Shown: piece after piece, positions 1 to 6,462 of the stretch | How positions within the stretch are numbered: position 1 is the first letter of the stretch | Layout: every line of letters begins with the position of its first letter | Assembly (NCBI GenBank): GCA_934086355.1 | Contig: CAKOID010000027.1 | Coordinates: 1-10,464 of the forward strand | Source of the DNA: an uncultured Bacilli bacterium | GTDB lineage: Bacteria; Bacillota_I; Bacilli_A; RF39; UBA660 | DNA: 10,464 bases | Reading direction: 5' to 3' | The notes under the pieces: model-generated | The model's database searches: none | Told to the model about the DNA's origin: nothing | What the model saw: only the letters and a program-made list of their open reading frames with translations | Position numbers and translations under genes: made by a program

Positions 1-1230
1 GAAACAACATTTCCAAGTGGTATATCACAGTTAGTAACAAACACTATAGAACCAAATAAAACACATACATATACATTCACTTTTACATATAAAGATACTG
101 GAACAGATCAAAGTATAGATATGAATAAAGAGTTAAGTGCAAAAATACAAATATATGGAAAAAATAGTAACAACGAATATTTCCCATATGAAGAAGGAAC
201 TTTAGCATATAACATAATAAATGATGTAAAGAATGGAACACTAGAAGGAAAATCTACTTTTACTGAAAATTTATCTATAACAAATGATGGAACAACAGCA
301 AGTGATAAAATATTATCAACGGCAGAAGATGATGGAGGAATATCATACTATTTTAGAGGAAATCCAATAGATAATTATGTAAATTTTGCAGGAATGTGCT
401 TTAGAATAGTAAGAATAGAAGGAGATGGAAGTGTTAAATTAATACTTGCTTCAGAACTTACTTGTAGCACAACAAATTTAACAGAGGATAGTGGCATAGC
501 AACTGATGGTGCAAGGGGTGTTAAAGGACAAATTTTGTCAGCAGAATATGGAACGAGAGGTATATCTTTTGGAGAATATTCAGATTATCAGTATGTTGCG
601 GATTATACTAAAGATATATCATCGACAAGTGCAAGAGTTAAATTAAATGAGTGGCTCGATAGAAAGTTGACTAATGACGAAAAAAATATGCTAAAAAATG
701 AAAAATGGTGTATTGGAGATGTAAGTAATGTTTATGATTATAATAAAACTTTATTAGGTAATGTTGATGATGTAATTAAAAATCAATCAAGTCATTCTGA
801 TTATTATTATAAATCATATTTTTTAGATGATATTACGCTGAAATGTAATTATAAAGAAGATTTAGAAATAGATTTTAATAAAGTAGGTTTATTGACTTCA
901 AGTGAAGTAAGATTTGGTGGTGCCTCAAAATCTTATAATGAAAATATAAAACATTATTTAATAGATAATGCATCAAAGTATGACTATATTGAAGAATATG
1001 ATGCTATTCAAAATGGGACAATATGGATTCTATTAAACGCTGCTCTAACTGGTCCTTCAGGACTAGAAGTTTATGGAGTTGATGTTAGAGGTGATTTAAT
1101 AAATTACAATAAAGAGTTATTACCTGAAGGTAATAGTAATGATAATTTAAGACCGGTAATAGTTCTGAAATCTACAGCACAAATTTCAGGAGGAAACGGA
1201 ACAATTTCAAATCCTTACACAGTAAAATAA
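1..1230 (+). CDS. Large secreted/surface protein, 5'-truncated (camelysin/TasA-like segment plus DUF6273-like C-terminal region)
   Basis: The frame is open from base 1, so the Met at 121 is internal and the true start lies outside the window; 409 residues remain. Residues 1-53 form a strand-rich segment (IEPNKTHTYTFTF, then TGTDQS) like the last strands of camelysin/TasA-type beta-sandwich proteins. Residues 118-150 carry a block I recall from many gut Bacilli surface proteins (YFRGN, NYVNFAGMCFRIVRI, GDGSVKLI), and the C-terminus ends LRPVIVLKS then GNGTISNPYTVK, as in DUF6273-like proteins. No membrane segment or LPXTG signal follows, so it is probably secreted or anchored through its missing N-terminus. 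Codons in about the first 450 bases are strongly A-ending (GGA, ACA, ATA), while later codons are more T-ending like the neighbours. Role unknown. Family assignment is from memory of motifs and is moderate; coding status is near certain. Confidence 0.85.
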   Translation, partial: ETTFPSGISQLVTNTIEPNKTHTYTFTFTYKDTGTDQSIDMNKELSAKIQIYGKNSNNEYFPYEEGTLAYNIINDVKNGTLEGKSTFTENLSITNDGTTASDKILSTAEDDGGISYYFRGNPIDNYVNFAGMCFRIVRIEGDGSVKLILASELTCSTTNLTEDSGIATDGARGVKGQILSAEYGTRGISFGEYSDYQYVADYTKDISSTSARVKLNEWLDRKLTNDEKNMLKNEKWCIGDVSNVYDYNKTLLGNVDDVIKNQSSHSDYYYKSYFLDDITLKCNYKEDLEIDFNKVGLLTSSEVRFGGASKSYNENIKHYLIDNASKYDYIEEYDAIQNGTIWILLNAALTGPSGLEVYGVDVRGDLINYNKELLPEGNSNDNLRPVIVLKSTAQISGGNGTISNPYTVK

Positions 1231-1237
1231 TGTATAT

Positions 1238-1279
1238 AAATGTAATAGATTTTAGTTTTTAAAATTTATTGCATTTTTT
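1238..1279 (+). terminator. Intrinsic terminator after the surface protein gene
   Basis: Arms 1238-1253 and 1261-1276 pair over 16 positions, including two G-U wobbles (T1243 with G1271, G1248 with T1266), around a seven-base loop. The T-run at 1274-1279 begins inside the end of the stem and continues into a T-rich stretch. It lies 8 bases after the TAA stop and separates this gene from the next operon. Confidence 0.75.
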
Positions 1280-1334
1280 ATTTATATATTGTATATAAAT
1301 AAAAAAATAGATTTTTTCAATAATCAATTTTTAT

Positions 1335-1363
1335 TCGACTTTTTTTGGAAAATGTAATATAAT
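1335..1363 (+). promoter_or_regulatory. Sigma-A promoter for the 1393-4104 operon
   Basis: TCGACT (1335-1340, 4/6 to consensus) and a perfect TATAAT (1358-1363) are 17 bases apart. Transcription would start near 1370, about 23 bases before the first ATG and just ahead of the AAAGG site at 1378-1382. A second TATAAT at 1371-1376 would place the start inside the ribosome site, so it is less likely. Confidence 0.6.
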
Positions 1364-1392
1364 TTAGTTATATAATGAAAGGTAGATAATTT

Positions 1393-1749
1393 ATGAAGAA
1401 AAATAAAGTAATTATAAATAATTGTCCTAATTTTTATAAAATTAAGAATTTTGATATAGAAGAAAGTGATTATGTAACTGATAAATTAATAAGTGTTTAT
1501 GAAGATTATATATTTAATATAGATATTAAAAATAAAGAAAGTTTAGATAAAGTAAGAGAGTTAGATTTAATATTAGGAAAATATGTTGATGATTATAGTT
1601 TTAGAAAAGAAATAAAACAAGGTGTTTTAAATATAAAAGTTGCTAGAGGTACTAATATTATGGAAAGTATTGTAGATGCTTTAATAAGATTATTTCAAAA
1701 ATATGAAGAAGGGTATACTAGAAATATTTATTTTGCTAGGTGGATATAA
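1393..1749 (+). CDS. Hypothetical protein, 118 aa, first gene of LCP operon
   Basis: I do not recognise this protein. It starts at ATG 1393 behind AAAGG (1378-1382). It has no signal peptide or membrane segment, so it should be cytosolic. It is rich in Lys, Asp, Glu and Ile and looks mixed alpha/beta: an N-terminal strand-like stretch (KVIINN), charged helix-like segments in the middle (ESLDKVRELDLILGKYVDD), and an amphipathic helix near the end (MESIVDALIRLFQKYEEG). Its last codons contain the AGGTGG ribosome site of the next gene, so translation of the two is probably coupled. As the leading gene of an operon encoding an anchored Ig-like protein and an LCP enzyme, it may have an envelope-related or regulatory role, but nothing in the sequence shows one. 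Confidence 0.8.
   Translation: MKKNKVIINNCPNFYKIKNFDIEESDYVTDKLISVYEDYIFNIDIKNKESLDKVRELDLILGKYVDDYSFRKEIKQGVLNIKVARGTNIMESIVDALIRLFQKYEEGYTRNIYFARWI
1738..1743 (+). promoter_or_regulatory. Shine-Dalgarno site fixing the start at 1752
   Basis: AGGTGG lies 8 bases before ATG 1752, the normal spacing. The alternative in-frame GTG at 1740 lies inside this site and has no ribosome site of its own, so ATG 1752 is chosen. The site sits in the last codons of the gene upstream. Confidence 0.75.
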
Positions 1750-1751
1750 TT

Positions 1752-2639
1752 ATGAATGATTTTTATTATGAAGAACCAGAACATAAACATTTATTTTTAA
1801 AATGTATGTTATTTCTTTTTATTATTGGTATTTTGGGTGGAGTTTCTGTATATTATAAAAAACAACATACAATTAAATTAAAAAACGTTACTATTGAACT
1901 TGGAGATACTTTAAGTAAAAACGTTAATGATTATTTAATAAATGGTAAAAGATATGCAAATGAATATAAACTATATTTAGATAATGTAGATGTTAATACA
2001 ATTGGAAAATATAGTTATAAAGTAAAATATAATAAGCATACTAAAACTGGATATATTAATGTAGTTGATAAAACTAAACCTGAAGTAGTTTTTAATGATA
2101 ATGTTGTCATTAGTAGTAAAGAAGATTTTAATATTAATAATTTAATGTTAAGTTGTAAAGATAAATCATTACCTTGTACAGTTACTTTCACAAACGAAAA
2201 CGATTATGATAAATTAAAAAATGTAGGGAATTATAGTATAAATGTTAAAGTTAGTGATAGTGCAGGTAACTATGTAACTAAAAAAGTTAACGTAACAGTT
2301 ACTGATGATGAAAATGTGTCAAATACAATGTCAAGTGATTTAGAATACTATACTAATAGTATAAATGATGATAAAATAGACCATGTTCTATTTGTTAAGT
2401 TAGAAAAAGCGATAAATGAAGATTCTTTAGAATTTGAAGGCTTGTTAGAAGAAACTTCTGCGATGGATTTTTCTAAATATGTTAGTAAATCAATAAAAGA
2501 GACAAGACTAATTACTGCATATAATAAATATGGATATGTAATTGGAATACAAGTAGAAGTAACTTATGGAGATGGAACAAAAGAAGTTATTGAAAACAAG
2601 GGTGAAATTAATAATGACGAAGAAGAAAAAGAAGAATAA
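1752..2639 (+). CDS. Membrane-anchored protein with two bacterial Ig-like domains
   Basis: The protein has 295 residues. A short acidic cytoplasmic N-terminus is followed by one membrane helix at about residues 14-35 (LFLKCMLFLFIIGILGG), then an external region, so it is probably a signal-anchor (type II) protein. Residues 46-107 and 108-186 look like two tandem Ig-like beta-sandwiches of the DUF5011/Big type; typical signs are NTIGKYSYKVKY and NVGNYSINVKVSDSAGN, each followed by VxVxD. Two external cysteines, C135 and C142, could form a disulfide. Residues 200-280 form a separate unrecognised segment, and the tail is very acidic (NDEEEKEE). It begins just after the preceding stop and overlaps the LCP gene by 26 bases, so a partner role in wall-polymer attachment or wall binding is plausible but inferred. 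A GTG at 1740 is a weaker alternative start. Confidence 0.85.
   Translation: MNDFYYEEPEHKHLFLKCMLFLFIIGILGGVSVYYKKQHTIKLKNVTIELGDTLSKNVNDYLINGKRYANEYKLYLDNVDVNTIGKYSYKVKYNKHTKTGYINVVDKTKPEVVFNDNVVISSKEDFNINNLMLSCKDKSLPCTVTFTNENDYDKLKNVGNYSINVKVSDSAGNYVTKKVNVTVTDDENVSNTMSSDLEYYTNSINDDKIDHVLFVKLEKAINEDSLEFEGLLEETSAMDFSKYVSKSIKETRLITAYNKYGYVIGIQVEVTYGDGTKEVIENKGEINNDEEEKEE
2600..2605 (+). promoter_or_regulatory. Shine-Dalgarno site fixing the LCP start at 2614
   Basis: GGGTGA, preceded by AA, lies 8 bases before ATG 2614. The upstream in-frame ATG at 2566 has no comparable site and would add 16 residues unlike a normal LCP N-terminus. Start at 2614 is therefore preferred. The site lies within the end of the Ig-like gene, implying coupled translation. 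Confidence 0.6.
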
Positions 2640-4104
2640 TACATTTTTTAAAGTAGTATCATATCTTTTACTATTTACAGCAATACTTTCTACAATATTT
2701 TTAATATATTTTGAAGTATTACCTGTTAGTTACTTATCTATTATTATAATAGGTGGTGGACTTTTAATATTTTTATTATTTAAATTACTTAATAATAAAA
2801 GATTAAAGAAATGGATAAAAATTGTAGTTTCTATACCTAGTATAATTTTAATTATCTTATTTACTTTAGTATGTTTTTATTCATATGGAACAATAGATTT
2901 CTTTAATAATATATTTGATTCTGGTATAAGACATGATAGTTATTCTGTATATGTATTAAAAGATTCTAAATATGAAAAAATAGGTGATTTAAATGATAAG
3001 ATAATTAGTGTTTCAAATAAAGATGATGAAGAAACTAAAAAGGCAATTGATAAACTTTCTAATAAAATAGAATTTAATATGTCAGAATATGAAAATGTTG
3101 GTGAATCATTAGATTCTGTTATAAATGAAGAAAGTGATGCTGTTTTAGCGCTTGATTCAAATGTTGATGTAATTAAAGAAGATAATAGTGAGTATAATAA
3201 TTTGAAAAAGATTTATACGTTTAATGTTACAAGTAAAGTAAAAACTTTAAAGAGTGATGTTGATGTAAGTAAAGATAATTTTGTATTTTATATAAGTGGA
3301 ATTGATACTAATGGTAAAGTTGCTACTAAAGCAAGAAGTGATGTTAATATACTAGTTGCAGTAAATCCTAAGGATAAAAAAATACTTATGATAAATACTC
3401 CTCGTGATTATTATGTTAAATTACATAGTAAGAAAGCTATGGACAAATTAACTCATGCTGGTGTATATGGTATAGAAGAATCAGTAGGTACTTTGGAAGA
3501 TTTATATGATGTTAAAATTAATTATTATGCTAGAGTTAATTTTACAACATTTATAAATATAGTAGATAAATTAGATGGTATTACTGTTGACGTACCGGTT
3601 AGTTTCTGTGAACAAACTTCATCAAGAACTAGTAGTGCACAAATATGTCTTAAGAAAGGTAGACAAAAACTTAATGGAGAACAAGCATTAGCATTATCTA
3701 GAACAAGACATACTTTAGCTGGTGGAGATAGAGATAGAGGTAATAATCAAATGTTAGTACTTGAATCAATTATTGATAAAGCAATTAGTCCATCAATAAT
3801 TGTAAAATATAATAGTTTATTAAGTGGTGTAAGTGATTCAGTAATAACTAACGTTGACCAAAAAACAATTACTAAATTAATCAAAAAACAAATAAAAGAT
3901 AATTCAAGTTGGGATATAGAATCATATTCAGTAAATGGTACTGATTCTAGTAATGTAACTTATTCAACAGGAAGAAGCAAAGCATATGTTATGAATCCTG
4001 ATGTTGAAACAGTTAATGAAGCAAAGATTAAGTTAGATAATATACTTGGAACTAAAAAATATACTAGTACTACTACAAGTACTACAACTACGAAAGCTAA
4101 TTAG
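2614..4104 (+). CDS. LytR-CpsA-Psr (LCP) family glycopolymer transferase, CpsA-like layout
   Basis: The protein has 496 residues. LCP proteins move undecaprenyl-pyrophosphate-linked glycopolymers (teichoic acid or capsule) onto peptidoglycan outside the membrane. A lysine-rich start (TKKKKKNN) is followed by three membrane helices at about residues 14-34, 38-58 and 66-92. Residues 105-210 form an external accessory domain (SVYVLKDSKY, then ESDAVLALDS), like that before the catalytic domain in streptococcal CpsA. The LCP core at about 220-395 shows ISGIDTNG (227-234), RSDVN (241-245), NTPRDYYV (261-268) and LSRTRHTLAGGDRDRGNNQ (361-379), giving the conserved Asp and Arg residues that bind the pyrophosphate and metal. 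The tail (484-494) is almost all Thr/Ser, possibly a wall-spanning or glycosylated stalk. It is last in the operon and is followed by a hairpin terminator at its stop codon. The exact polymer handled cannot be told. Confidence 0.93.
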   Translation: MTKKKKKNNTFFKVVSYLLLFTAILSTIFLIYFEVLPVSYLSIIIIGGGLLIFLLFKLLNNKRLKKWIKIVVSIPSIILIILFTLVCFYSYGTIDFFNNIFDSGIRHDSYSVYVLKDSKYEKIGDLNDKIISVSNKDDEETKKAIDKLSNKIEFNMSEYENVGESLDSVINEESDAVLALDSNVDVIKEDNSEYNNLKKIYTFNVTSKVKTLKSDVDVSKDNFVFYISGIDTNGKVATKARSDVNILVAVNPKDKKILMINTPRDYYVKLHSKKAMDKLTHAGVYGIEESVGTLEDLYDVKINYYARVNFTTFINIVDKLDGITVDVPVSFCEQTSSRTSSAQICLKKGRQKLNGEQALALSRTRHTLAGGDRDRGNNQMLVLESIIDKAISPSIIVKYNSLLSGVSDSVITNVDQKTITKLIKKQIKDNSSWDIESYSVNGTDSSNVTYSTGRSKAYVMNPDVETVNEAKIKLDNILGTKKYTSTTTSTTTTKAN

Positions 4105-4127
4105 TGTAATATGTTTACACTTTTTTT
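4103..4127 (+). terminator. Intrinsic terminator overlapping the LCP stop codon
   Basis: AGTGTAA (4103-4109) pairs perfectly with TTACACT (4115-4121) around a five-base loop, followed by T to 4127. The stem starts inside the TAG stop. It is short and AT-rich, so it may be leaky. Its right arm also forms the -35 region of the argS promoter. Confidence 0.6.
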
Positions 4128-4144
4128 CTTGTTTATGTTATAAT
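4114..4144 (+). promoter_or_regulatory. argS promoter with extended -10
   Basis: A perfect TATAAT (4139-4144) is preceded by TGT, giving an extended -10 (TGTTATAAT). TTTACA (4114-4119, 5/6 to consensus) lies 19 bases upstream, a long spacer that the extended -10 may offset. Transcription would start near 4151, leaving about 20 bases before the ATG. Confidence 0.65.
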
Positions 4145-4153
4145 ACTTTTATT

Positions 4154-4160
4154 GAGAGGA
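4154..4160 (+). promoter_or_regulatory. Shine-Dalgarno site fixing the argS start at 4170
   Basis: GAGAGGA ends 9 bases before ATG 4170. An in-frame TTG at 4152 lies just ahead of this site and beside the predicted transcription start, so it is unlikely to be used. Confidence 0.7.
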
Positions 4161-4169
4161 AAATATTTT

Positions 4170-5909
4170 ATGAATATTATAGTTTTTTTAGAAAATGAAT
4201 TAAAAAATATCTTAACTAAATTAGGATATGAAGATGATGTTAAATTAAATGTATCTAATAGACCTGATTTAGGTGATTATCAATATAATGGATGTATGAA
4301 ACTTGCTAGTTTATATAAAAAAAATCCTAGAGATATTGCAGTAGAAATAGTTGATAGTTTAAATAAAACTAGTTATTTTAAAGATGTAAATATTGCTGGG
4401 CCTGGTTTTATAAACTTAACTTTAAGTGATGAATTATTAGTAAACTATATAAATGATGTAACAAATGATTTTAAAGTTAATACATATCATATAGATACAG
4501 ATGAAGTGATATTTTTAGATTATGGTGGTGCCAATGTTGCTAAAGAATTACATGCTGGTCATTTAAGAAGCCCTAATATTGGTGAGGCAATAAAAAGATT
4601 ATGTGAAAGTGTTGGATATGAAACACTTAGTGATGTCCATTTAGGAGATTGGGGTAGACCTATGGGACTTATCATATGTGAGCTTTCTAAAAGGTATCCT
4701 GAATTAGTATTCTTTGATGAAAATTATGATGGTACTTACCCAACAGAATGTCCTATAACTTTAGAAGAACTAAATGAAATATATCCTTATGCTAGCATGC
4801 GTGCTAAAGAAAATAAAAATTATTTAGAAGAAGCAAGAGATTTTACTACAAGACTTCAAAATAGAGAGAAAGGTATTTATGATTTATGGAAAACTTTCTA
4901 CACATTATCTGTTAACGATATTAAAAGAGTGTATACACTTTTAGGAGCTAAATTTGATTTATGGGAAGGAGAATATGATGCAGACCCGTATATTAAACCT
5001 CTTTTAGATTATTTAATAAGTAATAATTATACAGAAATAAGTGATGGTGCTACTGTTATTAATGTTAAAGAAGAAACCGATACAAGAGAAATTCCACCAG
5101 TTATACTTATCAAAAGTAATGGTGGAGTATTATACGATACAACTGAACTTGCAACTCTTTATTCTAGAATTAAAAGATTTAAATTTAACAAAATGATATA
5201 TTTAACAGATATTAGACAAGAATTACATTTTATAGAAGCATTTAGAGCTGCATATAAAACAAATATAATTCCTAAATCAATAGAACTTGAATGGTATGGT
5301 TTTGGAACAATGAATGGTCCAGATGGTAAGCCATTTAAAACACGTGATGGTGGAGTAATGAGCTTAAATAATTTAATTGAACTTGTAAAAAATGAAACTA
5401 GAAAAGTTATTAAAGATAATATACCTGAAAGTAAAAAAGATAGTGTAGCCTTAAAACTAGCACTAGCTGCCATAAAATATGGAGATTTACTTCCTAGTAG
5501 AAGTACTGATTATATATTTGATCCAATAAAATTTAGCGATATAAATGGAAAAACTGGTCCTTATATCTTATATAATACAGTTAGAATGAAATCATTAATT
5601 AATAAATGTGATATTAAACCTAATAAATATATAAAAATAAGTACTAATGAAGAAAGAAATATTATAATGAATTTATTAAATTTAAGAAACACAATGTTGA
5701 AATCATTTAATGAAAGAAGTTTAAATGATATATGTGAATATTTATATAAATTAACTAATAGTTATAATGCATTTTATTCAAATATAAATGTTAATAATGA
5801 AACTGATTTAGATAAAAAAGAAAGCTATATTACTTTAACTAATTTAGTTTATGAAACTAATATGTATTTGTTAAATATACTTGCAATTGAAGTACCTGAT
5901 GAAATATAA
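4170..5909 (+). CDS. argS: Arginyl-tRNA synthetase
   Basis: This class I synthetase charges tRNA-Arg with arginine using ATP, in the cytosol. Its 579 residues match the family's usual length. An N-terminal tRNA-recognition (Add-1) domain spans about residues 1-100, with NRPDLGDYQYN and AGPGFINLTL. The active site carries ANVAKELHAGHLRS (121-134), with HAGH as the HIGH signature, and LGDWGRPMG (158-166). In place of a clear KMSKS there is GFGTMNGPDGKPFKTRDGG (377-395), normal for many ArgRS proteins. LPSRSTDYIFD (441-451) and GPYILYNTVRM (463-473) lead into the DALR-type anticodon-binding helices to the end. Its own promoter and flanking terminators make it a single-gene unit. ATG 4170 is chosen by its GAGAGGA site. 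Identification is secure. Confidence 0.97.
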   Translation: MNIIVFLENELKNILTKLGYEDDVKLNVSNRPDLGDYQYNGCMKLASLYKKNPRDIAVEIVDSLNKTSYFKDVNIAGPGFINLTLSDELLVNYINDVTNDFKVNTYHIDTDEVIFLDYGGANVAKELHAGHLRSPNIGEAIKRLCESVGYETLSDVHLGDWGRPMGLIICELSKRYPELVFFDENYDGTYPTECPITLEELNEIYPYASMRAKENKNYLEEARDFTTRLQNREKGIYDLWKTFYTLSVNDIKRVYTLLGAKFDLWEGEYDADPYIKPLLDYLISNNYTEISDGATVINVKEETDTREIPPVILIKSNGGVLYDTTELATLYSRIKRFKFNKMIYLTDIRQELHFIEAFRAAYKTNIIPKSIELEWYGFGTMNGPDGKPFKTRDGGVMSLNNLIELVKNETRKVIKDNIPESKKDSVALKLALAAIKYGDLLPSRSTDYIFDPIKFSDINGKTGPYILYNTVRMKSLINKCDIKPNKYIKISTNEERNIIMNLLNLRNTMLKSFNERSLNDICEYLYKLTNSYNAFYSNINVNNETDLDKKESYITLTNLVYETNMYLLNILAIEVPDEI

Positions 5910-5914
5910 AAAAT

Positions 5915-5947
5915 AACTGTAAATACTAATATGTACTTACAGTTTTT
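5915..5947. terminator. Bidirectional terminator between argS and the DUF192 gene
   Basis: AACTGTAA (5915-5922) pairs perfectly with TTACAGTT (5937-5944). After one A-C mismatch, TAC (5924-5926) pairs with GTA (5933-5935) around a six-base loop. T 5943-5947 serves the plus strand, and the A-rich run at 5908-5916 gives a U-rich tail on the minus strand. The right arm touches the stop codon of the minus-strand gene. Confidence 0.75.
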
Positions 5948-6251
5948 ATATGATTAAATTATTTATATCGATAATATCATTTACTTTTAAATTAATTGAT
6001 GAATTACTTGGAAGTTCTAATATATTTGTTTTATTTTTATTATTAAATATTAATACTTTATTTGGTTTAACATTTCTATTAATCATAAGTATTCTATTAT
6101 TTTTATCTAATAATAAAACATCAATATTTTCTAACATAAAAAACGTATGAATACTTTTACAATTAGTAATTAATAAACCATAATCTATATTTTTTTGATA
6201 CATTAAACCTAATAATTTATCTTTAAAACTTTTAGCTATCTTAACTTTCAT
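5946..6251 (-). CDS. DUF192 family protein, short form without signal peptide
   Basis: This 101-residue protein matches the DUF192 (UPF0127) pattern: a KLLGLM element at 12-17, NCKSIHTFFM (30-39), IDVLLLDK (43-50), NRILMI (52-57) and LELPS (78-82). The family's biochemical role is not established. Many members carry a signal peptide or lipoprotein leader; this one begins directly at the first strand (MKVKIAKSFKDKL), so it should be cytosolic unless a leader has been lost. The late conserved glycine of the usual GD turn appears replaced by VND (90-92). ATG 6251 has GGTGA five bases upstream on the minus strand and a strong promoter further back. It is convergent with argS and divergent from the LtaS-like gene, so it is probably a single-gene unit. 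Confidence 0.88.
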   Translation of the reverse strand: MKVKIAKSFKDKLLGLMYQKNIDYGLLITNCKSIHTFFMLENIDVLLLDKNNRILMINRNVKPNKVLIFNNKNKTNILELPSNSSINLKVNDIIDINNLII

Positions 6252-6287
6252 AACTTCACCAACTTATTATATTCAATATTTAAATTT

Positions 6288-6316
6288 ATTATACATTTTA
6301 TATGTGATAATATCAA
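6288..6316 (-). promoter_or_regulatory. Sigma-A promoter for the DUF192 gene
   Basis: Read on the minus strand, TTGATA (6316-6311, 5/6) and a perfect TATAAT (6293-6288) are separated by 17 bases. Transcription would start near 6281, about 30 bases before the ATG at 6251. This is one of the best -35/-10 pairs in the window. Confidence 0.7.
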
Positions 6317-6399
6317 TAAACAAATATTATTTTTTAGTGTAAAATATATTGAAATTCATTAATAATTCATAAAAATTATATAAAATTAGTTATGTCTTA

Positions 6400-6428
6400 T
6401 GGACTTATTATTGATTTTGTTATATTAT
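6400..6428 (+). promoter_or_regulatory. Promoter for the LtaS-like gene
   Basis: TGGACT (6400-6405, 4/6) and TATTAT (6423-6428, 5/6) are 17 bases apart. An overlapping reading is TGTTATATT (6418-6426) as an extended -10. The AAAGGAG ribosome site follows at 6444-6450, 12 bases before ATG 6463, a slightly long spacing. The rest of 6252-6462 shows only AT-rich DNA and the opposing DUF192 promoter. Confidence 0.5.
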
Positions 6429-6462
6429 AGATAATGTTACTAAAAAGGAGTAGATAAAAGAT

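Noticed and set aside
121..123. ATG as start of the first surface protein
   Set aside because: The frame is open and coding-like back to base 1, the beta-strand motif continues through this codon, and no ribosome site precedes it.
1231..1300. Direct repeat TGTATATAAAT at 1231-1241 and 1290-1300
   Set aside because: Eleven bases of pure AT-rich sequence recurring in such a low-GC gap is expected by chance, and no element lies between the copies beyond the terminator.
4063..4101. Possible microsatellite in the Thr/Ser tail of the LCP gene
   Set aside because: ACT/ACA/AGT codons alternate irregularly with no fixed unit long enough to slip, so it reads as a low-complexity protein tail and not a phase-variable repeat.
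5159..5473. Minus-strand 104-codon open frame
   Set aside because: It lies wholly inside argS on the opposite strand, across the region with conserved ArgRS motifs, and its Ser/Leu/Phe-rich translation is what antisense AT-rich coding sequence gives.
5950..6150. Plus-strand 66-codon open frame with hydrophobic translation
   Set aside because: It is antisense to the recognisable DUF192 gene, starts inside the argS terminator region without a ribosome site, and its Phe/Leu/Ile richness is an antisense artefact.
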